DNA from: Escherichia ruysiae
Lineage (GTDB): Bacteria > Pseudomonadota > Gammaproteobacteria > Enterobacterales > Enterobacteriaceae
Length of the DNA stretch: 64,000 nt
Assembly (NCBI RefSeq): GCF_902498915.1
Contig: NZ_CABVLQ010000001.1
Reading direction: 5' to 3' (one strand)
Every line of letters begins with the position of its first letter. The first letter of the stretch is position 1. Of this stretch, positions 57,408 to 64,000 are shown one piece after another. Below the pieces are notes generated by a model that worked only from the letters and a program-made list of their open reading frames with translations, was not told where the DNA came from and did not search any database. A program made the translations under genes and the position numbers.

Positions 57408-58028
57408 ATGACCACCCCAACTTTTGACACCATCGAAGCGCAAGCAAGCTACGGTATAGGTTTGCAGGTAGGGCAACAACTGAGTGAATCTGGCCTGCAA
57501 GGGTTGCTGCCAGAAGCACTGGTTGCAGGCATTGCCGATGCACTGGAAGGTAAACATCCGGCTGTTCCGGTTGATGTGGTGCACCGCGCGCTGCGTGAAA
57601 TTCACGAACGTGCCGATGCCGTTCGTCGTCAGCGTTTCCAGGCGATGGCTGCTGAAGGTGTGAAATACCTGGAAGAAAACGCTAAAAAAGAGGGTGTGAA
57701 TAGCACCGAATCTGGCCTGCAATTCCGCGTGATCAACCAGGGTGAAGGCGCAATTCCGGCACGTACCGACCGCGTTCGTGTTCATTACACCGGTAAATTG
57801 ATCGACGGTACTGTATTTGACAGTTCCGTTGCCCGTGGCGAACCGGCTGAATTCCCGGTTAACGGCGTGATCCCTGGCTGGATTGAAGCACTGACTCTGA
57901 TGCCGGTAGGTTCTAAATGGGAACTGACCATCCCGCAGGAACTGGCATATGGCGAGCGCGGCGCTGGCGCCTCCATCCCTCCGTTCAGCACCCTGGTGTT
58001 TGAAGTCGAACTGCTGGAAATCCTCTAA
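57408..58028 (+). CDS. fklB: FKBP-type peptidyl-prolyl isomerase FklB (FKBP22)
   Basis: Cytoplasmic prolyl isomerase (206 residues). It has an N-terminal dimerisation domain (about 1-85, ASYGIGLQVGQQL), a long helix, and a C-terminal FKBP domain (about 115-206) with VHYTGKLIDGTVFDSS and ELAYGERGAGASIPP. There is no signal peptide from the MTTPTFDTIE start at 57408, which follows GAAAGGAAA; the longer in-frame reading runs into the ytfB promoter region. It assists folding of proline-containing substrates. Confidence 0.97.
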   Translation: MTTPTFDTIEAQASYGIGLQVGQQLSESGLQGLLPEALVAGIADALEGKHPAVPVDVVHRALREIHERADAVRRQRFQAMAAEGVKYLEENAKKEGVNSTESGLQFRVINQGEGAIPARTDRVRVHYTGKLIDGTVFDSSVARGEPAEFPVNGVIPGWIEALTLMPVGSKWELTIPQELAYGERGAGASIPPFSTLVFEVELLEIL

Positions 58029-58042
58029 GCAGCGCATTCTGT

Positions 58043-58062
58043 TCCCCTCGAACCAGAGGGGA
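58043..58062 (+). terminator. Hairpin after fklB
   Basis: TCCCCTC / GAGGGGA with a 6-nt loop, 14 nt after the fklB stop, without a following T-run. The rest of the 308-bp gap to cycA (58063-58336) has no gene. It holds a candidate -10 TATCAT (58273-58278) and a leader rich in CA (GAACAACACAGACAGG), the kind of sequence bound by the GcvB small RNA, a known repressor of cycA. Confidence 0.5.
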
Positions 58063-58336
58063 GCAGGCATTCAGCAATAAACCCTTCAGTTTGCCAAACG
58101 ACGCTATTTTGTGTTGAAAAGACCCCGTAAGCGTGTATTTTTGTGAGCTGTTTCGCGTTATCACCGTGATATGACACCCACTTTAAACATAAAATTAACA
58201 TTAGATCTAAATCTTAGTATTCATCCCGCGTATTGTTACCTAATATCGATGAGTCCCGATACAGATTCGTCGTATCATAGACTGACTAAAGGCCGCAGAG
58301 CCTGAACAACACAGACAGGTACAGGAAGAAAAAAAC

Positions 58337-59749
58337 ATGGTAGATCAGGTAAAAGTCGTTGCCGATGATCAGGCTCCGGCTGAACAGTCGCTACGGCGCA
58401 ATCTCACAAACCGACATATTCAGCTTATTGCCATTGGCGGTGCCATAGGTACAGGGTTGTTTATGGGTTCCGGTAAAACAATCAGTCTTGCCGGGCCGTC
58501 GATCATTTTCGTTTATATGATCATCGGTTTTATGCTCTTTTTCGTGATGCGGGCAATGGGGGAATTGCTGCTTTCGAATCTGGAATACAAATCTTTTAGT
58601 GACTTCGCTTCCGATTTACTGGGGCCGTGGGCGGGATATTTCACCGGCTGGACTTACTGGTTCTGCTGGGTTGTAACCGGTATGGCAGACGTGGTGGCGA
58701 TCACGGCTTATGCTCAGTTCTGGTTCCCCGATCTCTCCGACTGGGTCGCCTCGCTGGCGGTGATCATTCTGTTGCTGGTTCTTAATCTCGCCACCGTGAA
58801 AATGTTTGGTGAGATGGAGTTCTGGTTTGCGATGATCAAAATCGTCGCCATCGTGTCGCTGATTGTCGTTGGTCTGATCATGGTGATGATGCACTTCCAG
58901 TCTCCGACCGGTGTGGAAGCGTCGTTCGCGCATTTGTGGAATGACGGCGGCTGGTTCCCGAAAGGCTTAAGCGGCTTCTTTGCCGGATTCCAGATTGCGG
59001 TTTTCGCTTTCGTGGGGATTGAACTGGTCGGTACAACGGCTGCGGAAACGAAAGATCCGGAGAAATCACTGCCACGCGCGATTAACTCCATTCCGATCCG
59101 CATCATTATGTTCTACGTCTTCGCGCTAATTGTAATTATGTCTGTGACGCCGTGGAGTTCTGTGGTCGCGGAGAAAAGCCCGTTTGTTGAACTGTTTGTG
59201 TTGGTAGGTTTGCCTGCTGCTGCCAGCGTAATTAACTTTGTGGTGCTGACCTCTGCGGCTTCTTCCGCTAACAGCGGCGTATTCTCTACCAGCCGTATGC
59301 TGTTTGGTCTGGCGCAGGAAGGCGTCGCGCCGAAAGCATTCGCTAAACTCTCTAAACGCGCAGTACCCGCGAAAGGGCTGACCTTCTCTTGCATCTGTCT
59401 GCTCGGCGGCGTGGTGATGTTGTACGTGAATCCAAGCGTGATTGGTGCGTTCACGATGATCACAACCGTTTCCGCGATTCTGTTTATGTTTGTCTGGACG
59501 ATTATCCTTTGTTCGTACCTGGTGTACCGCAAACAACGTCCGCACCTGCATGAGAAGTCGATCTACAAGATGCCGCTCGGCAAGCTGATGTGTTGGGTAT
59601 GTATGGCGTTCTTTGTATTCGTCATCGTGCTGCTGACGCTGGAAGAGGACACCCGCCAGGCGCTGCTGGTTACCCCGCTGTGGTTTATCGCGCTGGGGTT
59701 GGGCTGGTTGTTTATTGGTAAGAAGCGGGCTGCTGAACTGCGGAAATAA
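58337..59749 (+). CDS. cycA: D-serine/D-alanine/glycine transporter CycA
   Basis: Proton symporter (470 residues, 12 helices) of the amino acid transporter family importing glycine, D-serine, D-alanine and the drug D-cycloserine. The family signature LRRNLTNRHIQLIAIGGAIG and GTGLFMGSGK lies in TM1, and ALIGVIGFVGIEL-like FAFVGIELVGTTAAET in the middle. The start MVDQVKVVADD follows ACAGGAAG. It is monocistronic with its own terminator. Confidence 0.97.
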   Translation: MVDQVKVVADDQAPAEQSLRRNLTNRHIQLIAIGGAIGTGLFMGSGKTISLAGPSIIFVYMIIGFMLFFVMRAMGELLLSNLEYKSFSDFASDLLGPWAGYFTGWTYWFCWVVTGMADVVAITAYAQFWFPDLSDWVASLAVIILLLVLNLATVKMFGEMEFWFAMIKIVAIVSLIVVGLIMVMMHFQSPTGVEASFAHLWNDGGWFPKGLSGFFAGFQIAVFAFVGIELVGTTAAETKDPEKSLPRAINSIPIRIIMFYVFALIVIMSVTPWSSVVAEKSPFVELFVLVGLPAAASVINFVVLTSAASSANSGVFSTSRMLFGLAQEGVAPKAFAKLSKRAVPAKGLTFSCICLLGGVVMLYVNPSVIGAFTMITTVSAILFMFVWTIILCSYLVYRKQRPHLHEKSIYKMPLGKLMCWVCMAFFVFVIVLLTLEEDTRQALLVTPLWFIALGLGWLFIGKKRAAELRK

Positions 59750-59761
59750 CCGCATTATCAT

Positions 59762-59790
59762 GCTGGATGGCGCAATGCCATCCAGCTTTT
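59762..59790. terminator. Terminator between cycA and ytfE
   Basis: Perfect 10-bp stem GCTGGATGGC / GCCATCCAGC, 5-nt loop, followed by TTTT on the forward strand. It lies 12 nt after cycA and 4 nt before the end of converging ytfE. Confidence 0.8.
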
Positions 59791-59793
59791 AGA

Positions 59794-60456
59794 TCACTCA
59801 CCTGCCAGCGCGCGTGGGAACAGTACATTGTTTTCCAGACTGATGTGATCCATCAGGTCATCAATCAGTTCATTAATGCCGTTATACATCGCTTTCCAGG
59901 TGGTGCAGGCTTCCGGCGGCGGTGTGACGTTATTGGTCGTGTGTTTAATCACTTCCAGCAGTTCGCCCGCTTCATCGTGCTCGCTTTCCATCACACTGAT
60001 AGGCCCCATTGCCTGGCTACCCATGCCTTGTTTAATCATCGGGAAGAGGATCTGCTCTTCTTTCATCATGTGGCTGGAAAGCTCTTCATGCAGCATAGTC
60101 AGGTATTTTGTCAGCCCTTTTGGCACACTTGGTTTGTCGGCGTGAACGCGCTCGACTTTAGTAGCTTGCAGGATCAGTTCCGGCAGTTGTTCGCGGTGAC
60201 GATCGTGGTAGCGCACGATGATATGGTCGATGATTTCCGCCAGCGGCGCGCTACGCCAGTCTTTCTCAATCGGTTGTTCAGCAAGCTTTGCCAGTTCGGC
60301 TTCAATGACGTCAACATCCAGCTCTTTACGTGCTGCCGCGCGCGCCAGCGTCTGCTTACCGCCGCAGCAGTAATCCATATCATATTTACGAAACAGAGCC
60401 GAAGCGCGAGGAATAGAGAGCGCCAGTTCACCTAAAGGTTGGTCGCGATAAGCCAT
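59794..60456 (-). CDS. ytfE: Di-iron repair protein YtfE (RIC)
   Basis: Hemerythrin-like di-iron protein (220 residues) that repairs iron-sulfur clusters damaged by nitric oxide and oxidative stress. The N-terminal ScdA_N domain has the Cys pair C30-C31 in DYCCGGKQT; the hemerythrin domain supplies the His/Glu iron ligands (DHIIVRYHDRHREQLPEL, LHEELSSHMMKEEQILFP, ESEHDEAGE, DHISLENNVLFPRAL). A near-perfect NsrR operator lies upstream, so nitric oxide should induce it. Confidence 0.97.
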   Translation of the reverse strand: MAYRDQPLGELALSIPRASALFRKYDMDYCCGGKQTLARAAARKELDVDVIEAELAKLAEQPIEKDWRSAPLAEIIDHIIVRYHDRHREQLPELILQATKVERVHADKPSVPKGLTKYLTMLHEELSSHMMKEEQILFPMIKQGMGSQAMGPISVMESEHDEAGELLEVIKHTTNNVTPPPEACTTWKAMYNGINELIDDLMDHISLENNVLFPRALAGE

Positions 60457-60482
60457 AGCTGATACCTCATTCTTAATAAGAT

Positions 60483-60505
60483 AAGGTGCATTTTAAATGC
60501 ATCTT
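60483..60505 (-). promoter_or_regulatory. NsrR operator upstream of ytfE
   Basis: AAGGTGCATTT-T-AAATGCATCTT is an 11-1-11 inverted repeat with one mismatch, matching the NsrR consensus AAGATGCATTT-N-AAATGCATCTT. It begins 27 bp upstream of the ytfE start codon, in the promoter region. ytfE is an established NsrR target, and nsrR is at 26931-27356 here. Confidence 0.9.
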
Positions 60506-60563
60506 TAAATTAAAAGCTATAACCCTTACGTAGCAGAGGCTTATTTAACAGACTGGCAAGGTG

Positions 60564-61529
60564 TCAACTTTCAGAGACAGATTCAATTAAAGGTTTTTCG
60601 GGTTTTGCTCTGACTGCAATGACCACGCCAACCACTAACAGCGCGATACCGCTCAGCGTCATCAGCGGCGGCATTTGCTGGCGGAGTAAAAAGGTGTACA
60701 GCAAACCTGCCAGCGTTTCGAAAACAATCAGCGGCCCGAGAATCACTGTCGGTAATCGCTGGCTGGCGACGTTCCAGCAGAGTGCGCCGACCCATGAGCA
60801 AAGCACGGCTATCGCAATCATCAGACTAATAAACACCAGCGGGCGGGGGCCAAAGGGTAGGGAGAAGTCCGGCGTTTGCGTATTCAGCCAGTAACAAGCG
60901 ACGAGATAGCCGATAAGTGAAACCGGCAGCGTGACCAGCGCCTGCGCCGTTGCCCACATCATCGGATGTTTGTCGGGATTTTCCCGCAGCCAGCGGGCGT
61001 TGCGCAGGGCATACCATGCCCAGCAGACCACGGAAACTAACGCCAGCACGATGCCAGAGGTATAACGTGCCCAGTCAAAATCGGGGAGTCCGTGGTTTAA
61101 CTCAGCAATATTCACGCACGCAAGGCCAATGCCAATACAAACCAGCGCCGGGGCGAGTTTCCCCCATGCGAGTTTGCCGTCGCGCTGGCTATAAAGCAGA
61201 TTGGCAAAGACAGGAATCACCACCGGCAGGGTGCCGATAATCATCGTGGAAACAGGCGCGCCGGTACGTTGAATGGCACTGGCAAGGCAGAAATAATAGA
61301 TGAGGTTGCCCATCATAGTGAGCATCAAGGCAGTAAGCCAGTCGCGACGCGCCAACTGACGCAGACGCACGCGTCCCAGCCAGGCAATGGGCAGCGCAAT
61401 TAACCCTAACGCCAGATAACGCCCCATCGACTGCAACATTGCCGGGTATTCCGGCACGATCAACGGCCCGACAAAAATAAGCCCCCACATCAACCCTGCT
61501 AACAGGGCGTACAGCACGCCGCTAATCAT
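60564..61529 (-). CDS. ytfF: DMT-family inner membrane transporter YtfF
   Basis: Drug/metabolite transporter-family membrane protein (321 residues, about 10 helices, two EamA-like repeats). The sequence MISGVLYALLAGLMWGLIFVG opens the first repeat; YALRNARWLRENPDKHP lies in the middle loop. The substrate is unknown. A start three codons upstream (61538) is possible; neither has a strong ribosome site. It is on the same strand as qorB upstream, with a GGCATCC/GGATGCC stem (61587-61625) between. Confidence 0.9.
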   Translation of the reverse strand: MISGVLYALLAGLMWGLIFVGPLIVPEYPAMLQSMGRYLALGLIALPIAWLGRVRLRQLARRDWLTALMLTMMGNLIYYFCLASAIQRTGAPVSTMIIGTLPVVIPVFANLLYSQRDGKLAWGKLAPALVCIGIGLACVNIAELNHGLPDFDWARYTSGIVLALVSVVCWAWYALRNARWLRENPDKHPMMWATAQALVTLPVSLIGYLVACYWLNTQTPDFSLPFGPRPLVFISLMIAIAVLCSWVGALCWNVASQRLPTVILGPLIVFETLAGLLYTFLLRQQMPPLMTLSGIALLVVGVVIAVRAKPEKPLIESVSES

Positions 61530-61636
61530 TACTGGCATCCATTGATCTGTCAGAAGAAAGTTCAGGAAGCAGACATGATTGCTCCCGGCATCCCGTCATT
61601 ATCAGAGAGGATGCGGGAGGATGCCACTTTAATTAA

Positions 61637-62497
61637 CTAGTTATTAACATTAAAAAGATTGCTTACGCTTTCGGCTAACGTTGTCGTCGGGCGACCAATC
61701 AGTTTACTCAGCGTTTTGCTGTCATCAAACAGACCGCCTTTTGACGCGCCAACGTCAGAATCCGCCAGCATATCCGCCAGTCCGTCGGGCAGTCCGACGC
61801 TTTTCAGTGCAGCGGCGAAATCGGCTTCGCTCAGATTTTGATAGGTAACCTGTTTGCCGCTCTGTTTGCTTAGCTCTGCCGCTAACTGTGTCAGCGTCCA
61901 GGCGCTGTCGCCCGCCAGTTCGTAAACCTTGCCTTCGTGACCAGCTTCGCTAATCACGCGCGCGGCAGCGGCTGCATAATCTGCCCGCGTTGCTGAGGCA
62001 ATGTTGCCATCGCCCGCCGCACCGATAAATACGCCGTGCTCCAGTGCTGCCGGGGCGCTGGCAAGGTAGTTCTCGGTATACCAGCCGTTGCGCAGCAGGG
62101 TATAAGCGATGCCAGAATTAGCCAGCATTTTCTCCGTCTCGATGTGCTCATCGGCGAGGCCGAGCGGGGAGGTATCTGCATGTAGCAGGCTGGTATAAGC
62201 GATAAATTTCACGCCAGCCGTCTTTGCGGCATTAATAACATTACGATGCTGCGGGGCACGTTGACCCACTTCGCTGGAAGAGATCAGCAGTAGTTTTTCC
62301 ACGCCCTGTAGCGCAGATGTCAGTGCGGCTTCATTGCCGTAGTCAGCCTGACGCACGGTAATGTCTTGCGCGATTAATGCCTGGGCTTTTGCCGGGTTAC
62401 GTGCGATAGCCACTATTTGGCTGGCAGGAACGGTTTTCACCAGGGACTCAATAACATAGTGACCAAGTTGGCCGGTTGCGCCGGTAATAGCAATCAT
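61637..62497 (-). CDS. qorB: NAD(P)H:quinone oxidoreductase QorB
   Basis: Atypical SDR-fold quinone reductase (286 residues), formerly ytfG, with an NmrA-like domain. The NADP motif TGATGQLGHYV is at residues 5-15, and LLISSSEVGQRAPQHRNVI and LRNGWYTENYL follow the family. It reduces quinones and may limit redox cycling. The start MIAITGATGQ at 62497 gives the usual length; an in-frame upstream extension covers the divergent operator. It is divergent from qorR. Confidence 0.95.
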   Translation of the reverse strand: MIAITGATGQLGHYVIESLVKTVPASQIVAIARNPAKAQALIAQDITVRQADYGNEAALTSALQGVEKLLLISSSEVGQRAPQHRNVINAAKTAGVKFIAYTSLLHADTSPLGLADEHIETEKMLANSGIAYTLLRNGWYTENYLASAPAALEHGVFIGAAGDGNIASATRADYAAAAARVISEAGHEGKVYELAGDSAWTLTQLAAELSKQSGKQVTYQNLSEADFAAALKSVGLPDGLADMLADSDVGASKGGLFDDSKTLSKLIGRPTTTLAESVSNLFNVNN

Positions 62498-62545
62498 GGG
62501 ATGCCTCCATCGGTTTGTCTTGTGTTTAAATACGCTAACACCTAA

Positions 62546-62562
62546 ACTTACTTTTAGTAAGT
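62546..62562. promoter_or_regulatory. Candidate QorR operator
   Basis: ACTTACT-TTT-AGTAAGT is a perfect 7-bp-arm palindrome centred between divergent qorB and qorR; a further GGTAAGTA half-site lies at 62574-62581. HxlR-family regulators bind such AT-rich dyads between divergent genes. Confidence 0.65.
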
Positions 62563-62585
62563 ACACACAAAAAGGTAAGTATGAA

Positions 62586-62966
62586 ATGAGTCAGGTTAGT
62601 CTGTCGCAACAACTGAAAGAGGGAAATCTCTTCGCTGAACAGTGCCCGTCGCGCGAGGTGCTGAAACACGTTACCAGCCGTTGGGGGGTATTGATTCTGG
62701 TGGCGCTGCGTGAAGGCACTCATCGCTTTAGCGACCTGCGCCGTAAAATGGGCGGGGTGAGTGAAAAGATGCTAGCGCAGTCGTTACAGGCGCTGGAGCA
62801 GGATGGTTTTGTTAACCGTATCTCGTATCCGGTGGTGCCGCCGCATGTGGAATATAGCCTCACGCCGCTGGGCGAGCAGGTGAGTGAAAAGGTTGCTGCG
62901 CTGGCGGACTGGATTGAGATTCATCTGCCAGAGGTGCTGGCGGTGCGGGATGAACGTGTGGCATAA
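62586..62966 (+). CDS. qorR: HxlR-family redox-sensing regulator QorR
   Basis: Winged-helix regulator (126 residues), formerly ytfH, of the HxlR family. Near the N-terminus EQCPSREVLKHVTSRWGVL contains the cysteine that in related proteins (YodB, QorR) senses quinones or disulfides. The wing and recognition helix are in RFSDLRRKMGGVSEKMLAQSL. It probably represses the divergent qorB. The start MSQVSLSQQL at 62586 follows AAAAGGTAAG; the longer reading would start inside qorB. Confidence 0.94.
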   Translation: MSQVSLSQQLKEGNLFAEQCPSREVLKHVTSRWGVLILVALREGTHRFSDLRRKMGGVSEKMLAQSLQALEQDGFVNRISYPVVPPHVEYSLTPLGEQVSEKVAALADWIEIHLPEVLAVRDERVA

Positions 62967-62967
62967 C

Positions 62968-63080
62968 TGCCGGATGCGCTGCGCTTATCCGGCCTACGGT
63001 TTATGGCTTGTAGGGAGGATAAGATACGGTAGCATCGCATCCGCCAATAAATGCCGGATGCGGTTGATGATTTGTAGGCC
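62968..63080. repeat. REP/BIME cluster between qorR and cpdB
   Basis: TGCCGGATGCGCTGCGC..TTATCCGGCCTACGG (62968-62999) is a complete REP. GTAGGGAGGATAAG..CGCATCCGCCA (63010-63046) and ATGCCGGATGCGG with TGTAGGCCG (63051-63080) are degenerate units in alternating orientation. They fill the gap between converging genes. Confidence 0.82.
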
Positions 63081-63094
63081 GAAAAAGATGTCTA

Positions 63095-64000
63095 TTACTG
63101 ACTCAAATCCACCTGATAAATCGCAAACCCGATATCATCGGTCGCGACTTTATTCATCGGATACTGCCCCTTCTCTTTAATAAACGCTGCGGCTTTATCT
63201 GACGGGGATGTTTCAAAACGGATATCCAGTTTCTTATCGCCGGGGATCGGTGCCAAACGCCAGTTGTTATCTGCTGCCGGGTGAATTTCCCCCGCACGCT
63301 TCGACTCTTCAGCAATCCACGCTGCCAGCACCGAGCGGTTCTCATCAGGTGAAGCAAAAGCAATATGGCTATCGCCGGTTCCGGCAAATTTGCCGCCGTA
63401 AGCGCGATAGTTATTGGTGGCAACGAGGAACATCGCGTTCGGATCAATCGGTTTGCCATTAAAGGTCAGGTTCTTAATCCTTTCCGCATTGGCATTAATC
63501 ACCTGACATTCACCGTCATAGCGGGCGGGCTGGGTGACGTCAATCTGGTAATTCACGCCATCAATAACATCAAAGTTATAGGTGCGGAAACCGTCCCAGT
63601 TAATTAAAGACTGCGGTTGAGTGCTGTTGGGATCAATCTGGTTAAACTGTCCAGCGGAGCATTCCAGCCACTCTTTCACCTCTTTACCGCTGGCTTTTAC
63701 CACAATCAGCGTATTGGGGTAGAGATAGAGATCGGCGGCATTACGGAAGGTCAACTGGCCTTTTTCCACCTCCACATAGCTTGCCGGGTCATTTTTGCGA
63801 CCGCCAACTTTAAACGGTGCAGCAGCAGAGAGTACCGGCAGTTTTGCCAGATTCGGGTCGCCCTGAATGTAATGTTCGACATACGCTTTTTGCGCGTTGT
63901 TCACCACCTGAACGGTCGGATCGTCCTGCACCAGCGCCAGATAGCTATACATATTGTCGGCAGATTTTCCGATAGGTTTGCTGACAAACTGGCGGGTGGC
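63095..64000 (-). CDS. cpdB: 2',3'-cyclic-nucleotide 2'-phosphodiesterase, C-terminal part
   Basis: Periplasmic bifunctional 2',3'-cyclic nucleotide phosphodiesterase/3'-nucleotidase that helps scavenge nucleotides. Only the C-terminal ~301 residues are in the window: the reading frame is open to the right edge (..RQFVSKPIGKSADNMYS..), so the ATG-led 285-residue reading is just a piece. The visible part is the 5'-nucleotidase C-terminal domain (ATNNYRAYGGKFAGTG, YNFDVIDGVNYQIDV). The metallophosphatase domain and signal peptide lie outside. It ends QVDLSQ. Confidence 0.96.
   Translation of the reverse strand, partial: ATRQFVSKPIGKSADNMYSYLALVQDDPTVQVVNNAQKAYVEHYIQGDPNLAKLPVLSAAAPFKVGGRKNDPASYVEVEKGQLTFRNAADLYLYPNTLIVVKASGKEVKEWLECSAGQFNQIDPNSTQPQSLINWDGFRTYNFDVIDGVNYQIDVTQPARYDGECQVINANAERIKNLTFNGKPIDPNAMFLVATNNYRAYGGKFAGTGDSHIAFASPDENRSVLAAWIAEESKRAGEIHPAADNNWRLAPIPGDKKLDIRFETSPSDKAAAFIKEKGQYPMNKVATDDIGFAIYQVDLSQ

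Overview
The window is chromosomal DNA of Escherichia coli or a very close relative. Gene order runs ampC-frdDCBA-epmA-yjeM-mscM-psd-rsgA-orn-glyVXY-queG-nnr-tsaE-amiB-mutL-miaA-hfq-hflXKC-yjeT-purA-nsrR-rnr-rlmB-yjfIJKLMC-aidB-yjfN-bsmA-yjfP-ula-yjfY-rpsF-priB-rpsR-rplI-ytfB-fklB-cycA-ytfE-ytfF-qorB-qorR-cpdB. Protein lengths and sequences match what I remember of K-12 almost everywhere. Scattered substitutions (for example about seven in the first 80 AmpC residues) and the accessory genes suggest a lineage other than K-12. Both edge genes are cut: ampC at the left (only the first 80 codons remain) and cpdB at the right (5' end missing). I saw no rRNA, prophage, insertion sequence or CRISPR array.

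Layout. 1-3.9 kb: beta-lactamase start and fumarate reductase, with the ampC promoter inside frdD. 3.9-12.9 kb: EpmA, a transporter with a hairpin-rich leader, a mechanosensitive channel, phosphatidylserine decarboxylase, a ribosome assembly GTPase and oligoribonuclease. 13.0-13.7 kb: three identical tRNA-Gly(GCC) genes, then a cluster of DnaA boxes that fits the datA replication-control locus. 13.7-25.3 kb: the conserved queG / nnr-tsaE-amiB-mutL-miaA-hfq-hflX-hflK-hflC superoperon. 25.4-30.9 kb: purA, the nitric oxide sensor nsrR, RNase R and RlmB. 31-35 kb: the poorly understood yjfIJKLMC operon (PspA-like protein, membrane proteins, ATP-grasp ligase). 35-38.7 kb: aidB, two small YhcN-family proteins and an esterase. 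38.7-45.4 kb: the complete L-ascorbate (ula) regulon. 45.5-48.2 kb: an extra YagU-like membrane protein, yjfY and the S6-PriB-S18-L9 ribosomal operon. 56.5-64 kb: ytfB through cpdB, including an NsrR-controlled ytfE that links back to nsrR in the same window.

The most unusual part is 48.3-56.6 kb. Between rplI and ytfB, where K-12 has (from memory) only yjfZ and ytfA, there is a six-gene leftward operon and a divergent TetR-type regulator. The operon encodes a short-chain dehydrogenase, a TIM-barrel isomerase, an enoyl-CoA hydratase-like protein, a YdiF-like CoA-transferase, a large flavoprotein distantly like fumarate reductase, and an ExuT-like organic acid transporter. Three successive junctions have 9-nt gaps and a fourth has an ATGA overlap. 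The divergent intergenic region holds a strong palindrome beside a CRP-like site. The gene set suggests uptake of an organic acid, its activation to a CoA thioester, and hydration/dehydration and redox steps. The substrate cannot be read from the sequence.
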